The notes under the pieces: model-generated
What the model saw: the letters and a program-made list of their open reading frames with translations, nothing else
The model's database searches: none
Told to the model about the DNA's origin: nothing
DNA from: DASRDS01 sp035569435
GTDB lineage: Bacteria; Gemmatimonadota; Gemmatimonadetes; Gemmatimonadales; Gemmatimonadaceae
Direction of reading: 5' to 3'
Assembly (NCBI GenBank): GCA_035569435.1
Contig: DATMNB010000196.1
Location: 1-7,332, forward strand
DNA length: 7,332 nt
Shown here: positions 1 to 6,172 of the stretch, one piece after another
Layout: every line of letters starts with the position of its first letter
Numbering within the stretch: the first letter of the stretch is position 1
Position numbers and translations under genes: made by a program

Positions 1-886
1 CACCGTCGGCCAGCGCCGACACCGCGCTCTGCTCGAGCCCCGGATCGAGCGATGTATAGACCCGATACCCGCCCTCCATCACCGGCACCCCATCACGCTG
101 CGCCTCGGCCGCCGCGGCATCCACCGCATACGGCGCCGGCCCCGTGCGCGCATCGGGCACGGTGGCGACGGGCTCCCGCTTGGCCGAGTCGGCCGCTGCA
201 TCCGAGATCAGCCCCTGCCGCGCCATGAGCGTGAGGACGAGATCGCGCCGGAGCTTCGCTCTCTCGGGGTGGCGGATCGGATCGTACGACACGGGCGCCT
301 TGGGCAGCGCCGCCAGCGTCGCCGCCTGGGCGAGCGTCACCCGATTCGCCGGCACGCCGAAATAGTGCCGGGCCGCCGCGTCGACCCCGTACCAGCCGTG
401 CCCGAACTCGATCGTGTTGAGATACGCCTCGAGGATCTGCTGCTTGCCGTAGTGCCGCTCCATCTCACGCGCCGCCGCCTGCTCGCGCAGCTTGCGATCG
501 ATGCTCCGGTCGCGCCGACTCACCACGTCGGGGTGCATATTGCCAACGAGCTGCATGGTGATCGTGCTGCCACCGCGCATGCGCCCCGAGAGCGCGTCCT
601 TGAGGGTCCCCAGAAACCCGACGACGTCGACGCCGTCGTGCTGGTAGAATCGGTGATCTTCCACGGCGACGAACGCCTGGGGCAGATACGCGGGGAGCGA
701 GGCCAGCGGCACGCTCGTCCGGACCTGCCGGCCGACGTCGCCGAGGATGGTACGGTCGCGCGCGTAGATGAGCGACGACTGCGGCAGGTCGATGATGCGC
801 CACGGCTCGCCCGTCCCCTGCGCGGTCGCCGGGAGGGCCCACCCTAGCCCCAAGAGGGCCCCAAACGCCCAGTGCTTTGCCGGCAT
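1..886 (-). CDS. Class A penicillin-binding protein, N-terminal part (GT51 transglycosylase domain)
   Basis: Polymerises lipid II into glycan strands on the outer face of the inner membrane; class A members also cross-link peptides. The 295 residues seen run from the start codon to the window edge. Residues 6-22 are hydrophobic and end in ATA-QG, which resembles a signal peptidase I site. The GT51 motifs appear in order: EDHRFYQHDGVD at 76-87 (catalytic Glu76), GGSTITMQL at 105-113, RKLREQ at 131-136 (Glu135) and ILEAYLN at 151-157, then FGHGWYGVDAAARHYFG. The sequence YRVYTSLDPGLE near 274-285 is the usual linker into the transpeptidase domain, so a penicillin-binding half is expected beyond the edge but is not seen. 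The ATG at 886 follows GGGG with 7 nt spacing. There is almost no basic cytoplasmic tail, which is unusual for the family. A monofunctional transglycosylase is less likely given the linker. Confidence 0.93.
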   Translation of the reverse strand, partial: MPAKHWAFGALLGLGWALPATAQGTGEPWRIIDLPQSSLIYARDRTILGDVGRQVRTSVPLASLPAYLPQAFVAVEDHRFYQHDGVDVVGFLGTLKDALSGRMRGGSTITMQLVGNMHPDVVSRRDRSIDRKLREQAAAREMERHYGKQQILEAYLNTIEFGHGWYGVDAAARHYFGVPANRVTLAQAATLAALPKAPVSYDPIRHPERAKLRRDLVLTLMARQGLISDAAADSAKREPVATVPDARTGPAPYAVDAAAAEAQRDGVPVMEGGYRVYTSLDPGLEQSAVSALADG

Positions 887-911
887 GTCGTCGCCCCACC
901 ATCTTAAAGCA
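887..911. promoter_or_regulatory. Very short divergent intergenic region between the PBP gene and nadE
   Basis: Only 25 bp separate the two start codons. For nadE, TTGCCG (877-882) and CATCTT (900-905) are 17 bp apart and lie 6 nt before the ATG at 912, so the -35 would sit inside the PBP coding sequence and the transcript would start at or near the ATG. On the minus strand TAAGAT (906-901) could be the PBP -10, followed by a GGGG ribosome site, but I see no good -35 for it. The two proposed -10 boxes overlap, so the promoters would compete. All of this rests on consensus matching by eye. Confidence 0.4.
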
Positions 912-2684
912 ATGCCGCCGCTCCTGCACCTCGCGCTGGCCCAACGCACGCCACGAATGGGCGATTACACGGGCAACCTGGCCCGACTGGGCGAGTTGTT
1001 TGCGCGCGTCGACGTCCTGGATCCGCGGCCCACGGTGCTGCAACTCCCTGAGACGGCGCTCACGGGCTACTTCCTCGAGGGCGGTGTTCGAGACGTCGCC
1101 GTGACGGCGGGAACGTTTGCGGACGATTTGCAGCGCACGTATGGTGAACGCGCGCAACCCCTTGATGTCGTGGCCGGGTTCTACGAGGTGTGGCAGAGCA
1201 CCCTCTACAACAGCGCCATGTACGTGACGCTCGGCTCGGAAGGTCCGATCATCCGCCACGTCCATCGTAAGACGTTTCTCCCGACGTATGGGTTGTTTGA
1301 CGAAGAACGCTTCGTCGAACGCGGCTTCGATGTCCGCGCCTTCGACACCAGCTGGGGTCGTGCCGCGATCCTCGTCTGTGAGGATGCCTGGCACTCCCTG
1401 ACGCCGGCCATCGCGGCCCTCGATGGCGCGCAGGTGATCTTCCTCTGCGCCGCCGCGCCCGCCCGCGGCACCTGGCCGCGCGAGGATTGCGTCTCCCGCC
1501 CGGCCAGCGTCGAGCGCTGGGAGCGCCTCGTCCGCGACATCGCCGAAGAGCACGGCGTGTTCGTCGCCCTGACCGGGCTCGCCGGCACGGAAGGTGGCAA
1601 GGCCTTCAACGGCAGCTCATTCGTGGCGGGCCCCGCGGGCGACGTGCGCGTGCGCGCGCCGGTGTTCGGCGAAGCCCTGCTGCCCGCCACATGCGACCTC
1701 TCCGACATCGCCCGCGCCCGGGCCGATGTCCCGCTCCTCTCCGATCTTCGCACCAACCTCCCGTCGCTGCGCGCGGCCCTCGATCGGGTGGGCACGCACG
1801 CGCCCGCCGCGCCCTACGACGTCGCCACCGCGCCAGCGACCTGCGTCCCCCGCGACGCCTCGGCGGGCGGTCCCCCGCCCCTCACCATCGACCCCGCACT
1901 CACCGAGCAGTGGCTCGTCCACTTTATTCGTGACGAGCTGGCCCGCCGCGGCTTCACCAAGGCCCTGGTCGGCCTCTCCGGCGGCGTCGACTCGGCGGTC
2001 ACCGCCTACCTCGCCACCCGCGCCCTCGGCGCGGCCAACGTCACCGGCGTGCGGATGCCCTATCGCACCTCGAGCCCCGAGAGCCTGGCCCACGCCGAGC
2101 TCGTGATCGACGCGCTCGGCATCCCGTCGCGTACGGTCGACATCTCCCCCGCCGTCGACGGCTACCTCGCGACCCAGCCCGACGCCGACCCGGCCCGCCG
2201 CGGCAACGTCATGGCGCGCATGCGCATGATCGTGTTGTTTGACCTCTCCGCGCGCGATAGCGCGCTCCCGCTTGGCACTGGCAACAAGACCGAGCGCCTC
2301 TTCGGCTACTTCACCTGGCACGCCGACGACTCCCCGCCCATCAACCCGCTCGGCGACCTATACAAGTCCCAGGTCTGGTCCCTCGCCCGACACCTGGGCG
2401 TCCCCAGCGTCATCGTCGAAAAGCCCGCTTCTGCGGACCTGATTTCCGGTCAGACCGACGAGGGCGATTTCGGCATCAGCTACGCGCGCGCCGACGAGAT
2501 CTTGAACTGGCTCCTCGCCGGTTACACGCCGTCGGAGCTGCTCGCCCGCGGCTTCGACCCGGCCGACGTCGACCTGGTGCGTCGCCGATTGGCGGGCACC
2601 CATTGGAAGCGCCGCCTCCCGACGGTGGCGATGCTCAGTCCGACCGCGATCAACGAGTCCTATCTCAGGCCGGTCGACTACTGA
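912..2684 (+). CDS. nadE: Glutamine-dependent NAD+ synthetase
   Basis: Makes NAD+ from deamido-NAD+ (NaAD), ATP and glutamine, the last step of NAD biosynthesis in the cytoplasm. The 590-residue length fits the two-domain form. The N-terminal nitrilase-like glutaminase shows its Glu-Lys-Cys triad: Glu47 (LPETALTGY), Lys120 (HVHRKTFLPTYG) and Cys156 (LVCEDAW). Ammonia is passed to the C-terminal synthetase, which has the ATP pyrophosphatase loop LVGLSGGVDSA (352-362), GTGNKTE (455-461) and LISGQTDEGDFG (510-521). The start at 912 is preferred because the reading MPPLLHLALAQRTPRMGDYTGN fits the usual family N-terminus. In-frame ATGs at 885 and 768 would add residues with no family look and run into the PBP gene. 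No Shine-Dalgarno precedes 912, which fits the proposed leaderless promoter. The gene stands alone and ends 2 nt before the GTGA repeats. Confidence 0.96.
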   Translation: MPPLLHLALAQRTPRMGDYTGNLARLGELFARVDVLDPRPTVLQLPETALTGYFLEGGVRDVAVTAGTFADDLQRTYGERAQPLDVVAGFYEVWQSTLYNSAMYVTLGSEGPIIRHVHRKTFLPTYGLFDEERFVERGFDVRAFDTSWGRAAILVCEDAWHSLTPAIAALDGAQVIFLCAAAPARGTWPREDCVSRPASVERWERLVRDIAEEHGVFVALTGLAGTEGGKAFNGSSFVAGPAGDVRVRAPVFGEALLPATCDLSDIARARADVPLLSDLRTNLPSLRAALDRVGTHAPAAPYDVATAPATCVPRDASAGGPPPLTIDPALTEQWLVHFIRDELARRGFTKALVGLSGGVDSAVTAYLATRALGAANVTGVRMPYRTSSPESLAHAELVIDALGIPSRTVDISPAVDGYLATQPDADPARRGNVMARMRMIVLFDLSARDSALPLGTGNKTERLFGYFTWHADDSPPINPLGDLYKSQVWSLARHLGVPSVIVEKPASADLISGQTDEGDFGISYARADEILNWLLAGYTPSELLARGFDPADVDLVRRRLAGTHWKRRLPTVAMLSPTAINESYLRPVDY

Positions 2685-2685
2685 G

Positions 2686-2699
2686 GTGATGTCGCTCAC
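2686..2699. promoter_or_regulatory. CRP/FNR-like half-site pair, site 1 (GTGA-N6-TCAC)
   Basis: GTGA at 2686-2689 and TCAC at 2696-2699 are separated by 6 bp, the core of the CRP-family consensus. The outer bases are G and T rather than the preferred T and A. The site lies 113 bp before the GTG of the lipoprotein gene. No regulator is encoded nearby, so the identity of the protein is an inference. Confidence 0.4.
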
Positions 2700-2702
2700 T
2701 TA

Positions 2703-2716
2703 GTGACCTCGCTCAC
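2703..2716. promoter_or_regulatory. CRP/FNR-like half-site pair, site 2 (GTGA-N6-TCAC)
   Basis: A second perfect GTGA-N6-TCAC core, centred 17 bp from the first. The spacer is cctcgc here and tgtcgc in site 1. With only 3 bp between the two cores, two CRP-size dimers could hardly bind side by side on the same face. A different dimeric regulator recognising the overlapping TCACTNAGTGA palindromes (2696-2706 and 2713-2723) is an alternative reading. Confidence 0.4.
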
Positions 2717-2761
2717 TGAGTGAGCGTTCTGGTGACGCTCTCGGAACCGGGGCGTCGTGTG

Positions 2762-2777
2762 CAGGCAAACAGGCAAA
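2762..2777. repeat. Perfect 8-bp tandem duplication (CAGGCAAA x2)
   Basis: CAGGCAAA occurs at 2762-2769 and again at 2770-2777. GCAGG (2761-2765) and CCTGC (2781-2785) also form a short inverted pair around the block. It lies in the presumed 5' untranslated or promoter region of the lipoprotein gene, 34 bp before its GTG. No clear -10/-35 pair was recognised between 2737 and 2811. Confidence 0.6.
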
Positions 2778-2811
2778 TCACCTGCGTCGCCCCCACACAC
2801 CGAGGTCAGTT

Positions 2812-4191
2812 GTGTCCTCCCTGGTTCGCGCACGCGCAAGCGCGCTCGCCACGATCGCCGTGCTCACGATCGTCGCTGCATGCTCTGATAGCTCCACCGG
2901 TCCCTCCTCTGGCAGCCTGACCGTAACCATCACCACCCCGACGGGCGTCACCGGCAACGTGACCGTGACCGGCCCGAATGGCTACTCCAAGACCCTCACC
3001 GCGACCCAAACTCTCACCGGCCTGCCCACGGGCAGCTACACCGTCGTCGGCGCCAACGTCGTGACGCCCGCCAGCGTCGTGGGCTCGGACACCAACACCG
3101 CGACCGTGACCGGGAGCCCCGCCACTGTCGCCCGGAACCAGACCGCGTCCGTGACTGTCGCCTACGCGGCGGGCGCAGCGTCCGGTGGCCTCTGGATCGC
3201 GAACGGCGCGAGCACGGGAACGTCCAACGAGTTCGTCTTGTTCGGCGCGTCACAGCTGACAGCGTCCGCCAGCCCCACGCCGGCCGCCGGCGTCGTCGGC
3301 CAGACCAACGTCCACGTCGTCGCAGTGGCCTTTGACCGTCACGGCGATCTGTGGTCGGTCGCGGAGAACGGACACATCAGGGAGTACACCGTCGCGCAGC
3401 TCGACACGCCGACGGCGATCCCGGCGCTCGATCTATCGGTGTCCGGCTCGTCCAACGTGTCCGCCTTGGCCTTTGACAGCGCGGGCAACCTCTGGCTCGC
3501 CGATCCCGGCCCGTGCTATTTCTACGAGTATTCGGCCGCGACGCTCGCCAACCATACGGGCTCGGTGACGCTGCCGCCGGATATCTCGATCCTCCCCAGC
3601 TGCAATGCGCCGGTCGGCAATCCGATCTCCATCGCCTTCGATGCGCACTGGAATCTGTGGGTGTCCGACAACGGCCCCAATGACATCTATGAATACCCCG
3701 CCGATTCGCTGAACGCGAGCTTCTCCGGACTTCACGCGACGCGTGTCATCACCGGACTCTCGAGCGTGGGGTACATCGCCTTCGATGCCAGTGGCAACCT
3801 GTGGGCGACGCCCGCCAACTTCTCGAGCACCGATGATACGGTGTTCGCCTTCTCACCCGCGCAGCTCGCCGACACGACGAGCGCGCCGCAACCCAAGATC
3901 TCCATCGGCGTGGCGACGGCGGGCAGCCAGAGTGCCTTGATCGGCCTGGCGTTTGACAATAGCGGCGATCTCTGGCTGACGGACAACTATTCCAACAAGC
4001 TGTACGAGCTCCCGGCGTCGCAACTCACGGCCAGCGGCCTGGTCACACCCACCGTCACCATCGGTGCCACGAGCGCCTCACTGGCGCAGCCCTACGGCCT
4101 CGCCTTCACGCCCCATTCGTCGGGTCTGCCGTTGTTCTCTCACCCCGCACCCATACTCACCCGCGGCCGCATGCAGCGTCGCACGCACTAG
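2812..4191 (+). CDS. Secreted lipoprotein with NHL/SMP-30-like beta-propeller
   Basis: A 459-residue envelope protein of unknown function. The start is GTG with GAGG at 2802-2805, 6 nt upstream. Residues 1-23 form a lipoprotein signal with basic R6/R8, a hydrophobic core and the lipobox VAAC (Cys24). After a Ser/Gly/Thr linker, residues 35-118 form a Thr/Val-rich beta domain resembling PEGA or CnaB-like folds (GLPTGSYTV). Five repeats of the form AFDxxGxLW...xxEY..xxL lie near 172-197, 218-245, 272-300, 320-352 and 376-405. A half repeat at 126-149 (GGLWIANG...FGASQL) pairs logically with the C-terminal YGLAFTPH (428-435), giving a six-bladed ring closed by its two ends. Such propellers often bind ligands or proteins; no catalytic residues were identified. 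Three Cys residues occur after the lipobox (C235, C264 and few others). The tail RGRMQRRTH is basic and unexplained. Lipoprotein and propeller are well supported; the role is not. Confidence 0.85.
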   Translation: MSSLVRARASALATIAVLTIVAACSDSSTGPSSGSLTVTITTPTGVTGNVTVTGPNGYSKTLTATQTLTGLPTGSYTVVGANVVTPASVVGSDTNTATVTGSPATVARNQTASVTVAYAAGAASGGLWIANGASTGTSNEFVLFGASQLTASASPTPAAGVVGQTNVHVVAVAFDRHGDLWSVAENGHIREYTVAQLDTPTAIPALDLSVSGSSNVSALAFDSAGNLWLADPGPCYFYEYSAATLANHTGSVTLPPDISILPSCNAPVGNPISIAFDAHWNLWVSDNGPNDIYEYPADSLNASFSGLHATRVITGLSSVGYIAFDASGNLWATPANFSSTDDTVFAFSPAQLADTTSAPQPKISIGVATAGSQSALIGLAFDNSGDLWLTDNYSNKLYELPASQLTASGLVTPTVTIGATSASLAQPYGLAFTPHSSGLPLFSHPAPILTRGRMQRRTH

Positions 4192-4206
4192 CCCAAACTG
4201 CACCCA

Positions 4207-4247
4207 GAGCGGCCTCTCCCGACGTCGGGAGGGGCCGCTCGCTTTTT
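4207..4247 (+). terminator. Strong rho-independent terminator of the lipoprotein gene
   Basis: Bases 4207-4223 and 4224-4240 are complementary over 17 positions, with one G-U wobble at T4215. The tip around GACGTC would open as a small loop. The stem is followed by GC and five Ts (4243-4247). It lies 15 nt after the TAG stop. On the minus strand no T-run follows the stem, so it should act in one direction only. Confidence 0.94.
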
Positions 4248-4274
4248 GTCGAAACCCCGCCCCCGGAACACACG

Positions 4275-4280
4275 TATACT
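4275..4280 (+). promoter_or_regulatory. -10 box (TATACT) of a leaderless-type promoter
   Basis: TATACT matches the TATAAT consensus at 5 of 6 positions and ends only 5 nt before the ATG at 4286, so transcription would begin at or next to the start codon. The intervening tgcac has no Shine-Dalgarno. No good -35 was found at 16-18 bp; TTGTCG at 4246-4251 is 23 bp away, too far for normal spacing. Confidence 0.6.
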
Positions 4281-4285
4281 TGCAC

Positions 4286-4591
4286 ATGCCGACGAAAGCC
4301 GTGGTCGCCCTCGCCATCATCTTCATGGGTTGCAGCTTCGTCTCCCTCTGGATTTGGATGGCCACGCGCAGGCTGAAGGGCCCCGCCCTGGAACCAGTGC
4401 GCGATGCCCTCCTCACCATGGAGCAGCGCCTCGCCCGCCTCGAGGTCGCCGTCGACGACATGTCCGCAGCCTTCGCTCAGGTCTCCGAGGGCCAGCAGTT
4501 CCTCACAAAGCTCCTGGCGGAGCGATCCGCGTCAGCGTCCACGCGTCTTCGTCAAACAGATACCCCACCCGATCGCGGGCAAACCGCATGA
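4286..4591 (+). CDS. Small single-TM protein with a coiled-coil segment
   Basis: 101 residues, function unknown. Residues 5-25 (VVALAIIFMGCSFVSLWIWM area) form one membrane segment. The positive cluster RRLK just after it predicts that the rest lies in the cytoplasm. Residues 35-79 have heptad-like spacing (LEPVRDALLTMEQRLARLEVAV), suggesting a dimeric coiled coil, and end in VSEGQQFLTKLLAER. The tail from about 81 is polar and low in complexity. I recall similar short TM plus coiled-coil hypotheticals from Gemmatimonadota, but this was not checked. The ATG at 4286 is chosen because the TM segment begins there and a -10 box lies directly before it; the frame is open further upstream, but that part overlaps the terminator and the lipoprotein gene. 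The last 89 bp overlap the 3' end of the glycosyltransferase gene on the other strand. Confidence 0.7.
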   Translation: MPTKAVVALAIIFMGCSFVSLWIWMATRRLKGPALEPVRDALLTMEQRLARLEVAVDDMSAAFAQVSEGQQFLTKLLAERSASASTRLRQTDTPPDRGQTA

Positions 4592-6125
4592 GCCGCGCGT
4601 TCTCCGCCCCCCGGTCATAGACCACCCAGAGCGGCGCCGTCGCCGGATCAGCGACGTTGCGCACGACGCTCATGTTGGGATTGTGCCCCGGCCCATACCG
4701 CACAAACACAATCGCCCGCGGATCATGAATCCGCGCGAACACCGACTCGACCGCCCGGTGATACCCGATCTCGATCATATCCAGGTCTCGCTCTGACCGC
4801 ACGATCAACACATCCAACGCGATCAGACACGCCGCCACCGCCGCGATCACGACAGTCGCCCCCGCCCCCGGCCGGCGCATCGGTCCGCGACCCACGATCT
4901 TCGCGATGGTCGCCACAAGCCCAAGCGCCGTCACAAACGCCAGCACGGGTTCGATCTCGATGTAGTAGACCGTATAGAGCGAGGGATGGGCATAACAGAG
5001 ATAACACCCCACCAGCATCGCAAACGACGCCACGGCGAACCACCCCTCGACGCCCAACACGCCGAGCCCGAGCAGCGCAAACGGCACGAGGGCCAGTGCC
5101 GCCCCCGCCCAGATGTCATCCCCGATCGCATACAACCGCTTGAACAGGATGGCCGGCACCTGGGCCGGCGCATAGTCGCGATGCCACGTATAGAACACAT
5201 TCCCGACCGCCAACAAGTCCGGCGGCAGCGGCCGCGTCGCCCGCACCGCATTCACCCCAAACCCCGGGCGATCCCACGGGAGGTACTGCTGCGTGTACTC
5301 CGTGAGCGGACTCACACGCCAACTGCCAGTCACGTGCGCGTTCCAGACGGGCAGGATCGACACGACCGCCGTCCCCGCCACCGCCGCGACGGCCAGCTGC
5401 GCCCACGCCCGCCTCGGCCCGGCCGTCCACAGGACGACGACCGCGATCGGCACCGCTAACGCCACGGCCGTCAGCGGCCGCGTGATCGCCACAATCCCCA
5501 CCGCCACCGCGACGATGACGAGCGACCGCGCCCGCCCATGCGCGCGCCAGGCGAGCAATCCCCACCAGGCCACGAGCCACGCCGCGGTCGTCGTCCCCTC
5601 GGAGAGATAACTCGCCCGCCGGTACACCGACGGAAATGCCCCAAGCCAGACGAGCCACGTGAGCAGCCCAACCCACCCACCGGCTACGCGCCGCGCCAGG
5701 GCGAACACGAGCGCACCCGACACCCCACTGAGGAGCACCGGCACGAGCCCCGGCAGTCCGAGCCACACGCCCGGCACGAGCGCCAACGCCTGCCCGGGCG
5801 GGTACTTGGCCGCCATGACCGGCGTGACGAGCACATGAAACTGCTCAAAGAACTCAGGGAAGGGCGGCGCGGGCAGCGTCCACCGCCCGCGCGCAAAGAT
5901 GCCCGCCTGGAACAGGTACGCCGCCTCGTCGTGAATGATCGGCGGCCGCGTCAGCGACCCCGCCACCCACCACACGAGGGCCGCCGTGATAGCGCCGGCC
6001 ACGAGCGGCGCCCACCGGCTGTCGAGCGGATTACCGAGCCGGGCGAAGGACTCCGGAACGGGCGCTACCCGCGCGATGCGCGCCGCGGCATAAATCCCCA
6101 GAATCGCCAGCGCAATGAGCAGCAT
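4503..6125 (-). CDS. Polytopic membrane glycosyltransferase-like protein (GT-C fold, ArnT/PMT-like)
   Basis: 540 residues with about 11-12 predicted membrane helices (for example 1-17, 38-56, 125-144, 200-233, 242-262, 337-378, 390-409, 421-441) and a soluble C-terminal part from about 443, likely periplasmic. The first outer loop holds an Asp-Glu pair in IIHDEAAYLFQA (Asp66-Glu67), followed by KYPPGQALAL (107-116). This is the arrangement seen in GT-C enzymes such as ArnT and protein mannosyltransferases, where the loop acid is catalytic. These enzymes move a sugar from a polyprenyl-phosphate donor to a lipid or protein on the outer face of the membrane; donor and acceptor cannot be told here. 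The ATG at 6125 is the first start after an in-frame stop, with GGG close before it. The gene follows the marR-like gene by 44 nt on the same strand, so it is probably co-transcribed. Its 3' end overlaps the small TM gene and no own terminator is seen. Confidence 0.82.
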   Translation of the reverse strand: MLLIALAILGIYAAARIARVAPVPESFARLGNPLDSRWAPLVAGAITAALVWWVAGSLTRPPIIHDEAAYLFQAGIFARGRWTLPAPPFPEFFEQFHVLVTPVMAAKYPPGQALALVPGVWLGLPGLVPVLLSGVSGALVFALARRVAGGWVGLLTWLVWLGAFPSVYRRASYLSEGTTTAAWLVAWWGLLAWRAHGRARSLVIVAVAVGIVAITRPLTAVALAVPIAVVVLWTAGPRRAWAQLAVAAVAGTAVVSILPVWNAHVTGSWRVSPLTEYTQQYLPWDRPGFGVNAVRATRPLPPDLLAVGNVFYTWHRDYAPAQVPAILFKRLYAIGDDIWAGAALALVPFALLGLGVLGVEGWFAVASFAMLVGCYLCYAHPSLYTVYYIEIEPVLAFVTALGLVATIAKIVGRGPMRRPGAGATVVIAAVAACLIALDVLIVRSERDLDMIEIGYHRAVESVFARIHDPRAIVFVRYGPGHNPNMSVVRNVADPATAPLWVVYDRGAENARLMRFARDRVGYLFDEDAWTLTRIAPPGAL

Positions 6126-6146
6126 TACCCATGAAACGGCCCAACC

Positions 6147-6172
6147 GACGGTCCGTCACGGATAGTCCGTCA
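6147..6172. repeat. Cluster of short inverted and direct repeats between marR-like and glycosyltransferase genes
   Basis: GTCCGTCA occurs twice (6151-6158 and 6165-6172). ACGGA-tag-TCCGT (6158-6170) and GACGG-t-CCGTC (6147-6157) are perfect inverted repeats. The cluster spans the stop codon of the marR-like gene and most of the gap before the next gene. It could be an operator, a small mRNA hairpin that tunes expression of the downstream gene, or chance in GC-rich DNA. No T-run follows on either strand. Confidence 0.4.

Larger units (their letters stand above)
2686..2736. repeat. 17-bp tandem repeat, about 2.5 copies
   Basis: Units at 2686-2702 (gtgatgtcgctcactta) and 2703-2719 (gtgacctcgctcactga) match at 14 of 17 positions. 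A third, decayed unit at 2720-2736 keeps only the opening GTGA and a closing gtgac. The block starts 2 nt after the nadE stop codon. Part of it (2710-2726) is a perfect palindrome with 8-bp arms around one base, which could also fold as an RNA hairpin. Only a poor T-stretch follows, so it is a weak terminator candidate at best. Confidence 0.8.

Noticed and set aside
768..911. 48-residue N-terminal extension of NadE from an ATG at 768, or 9 residues from the ATG at 885
   Set aside because: The extension overlaps the PBP start antisense, has no family resemblance and no ribosome site. The start at 912 gives the expected N-terminus and fits a promoter.
465..1553. Open frame of 362 residues on the minus strand covering the first half of nadE and part of the PBP gene
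   Set aside because: It lies antisense to nadE with its clear catalytic triad, and its second half is an Arg-rich shift of the true PBP frame. The real PBP gene starts at 886 in another frame and shows all GT51 motifs.
2710..2726. Palindrome after nadE as an intrinsic terminator
   Set aside because: The stem is short (7-8 bp) and is followed by ttct rather than a T-run. The tandem-repeat/operator reading explains more of the sequence, though weak termination is not excluded.
3014..3253. Arg-rich minus-strand frame inside the lipoprotein gene, and the similar one at 3433-3735
   Set aside because: Shadow frames opposite the regular Thr/Val/Gly-rich and propeller repeats; no start signals and no recognisable domain.
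5538..6134. 198-residue plus-strand open frame opposite the glycosyltransferase
   Set aside because: Arg/Pro/His-rich antisense shadow with no motif; the opposite frame has clear membrane helices and a GT-C loop acid pair.
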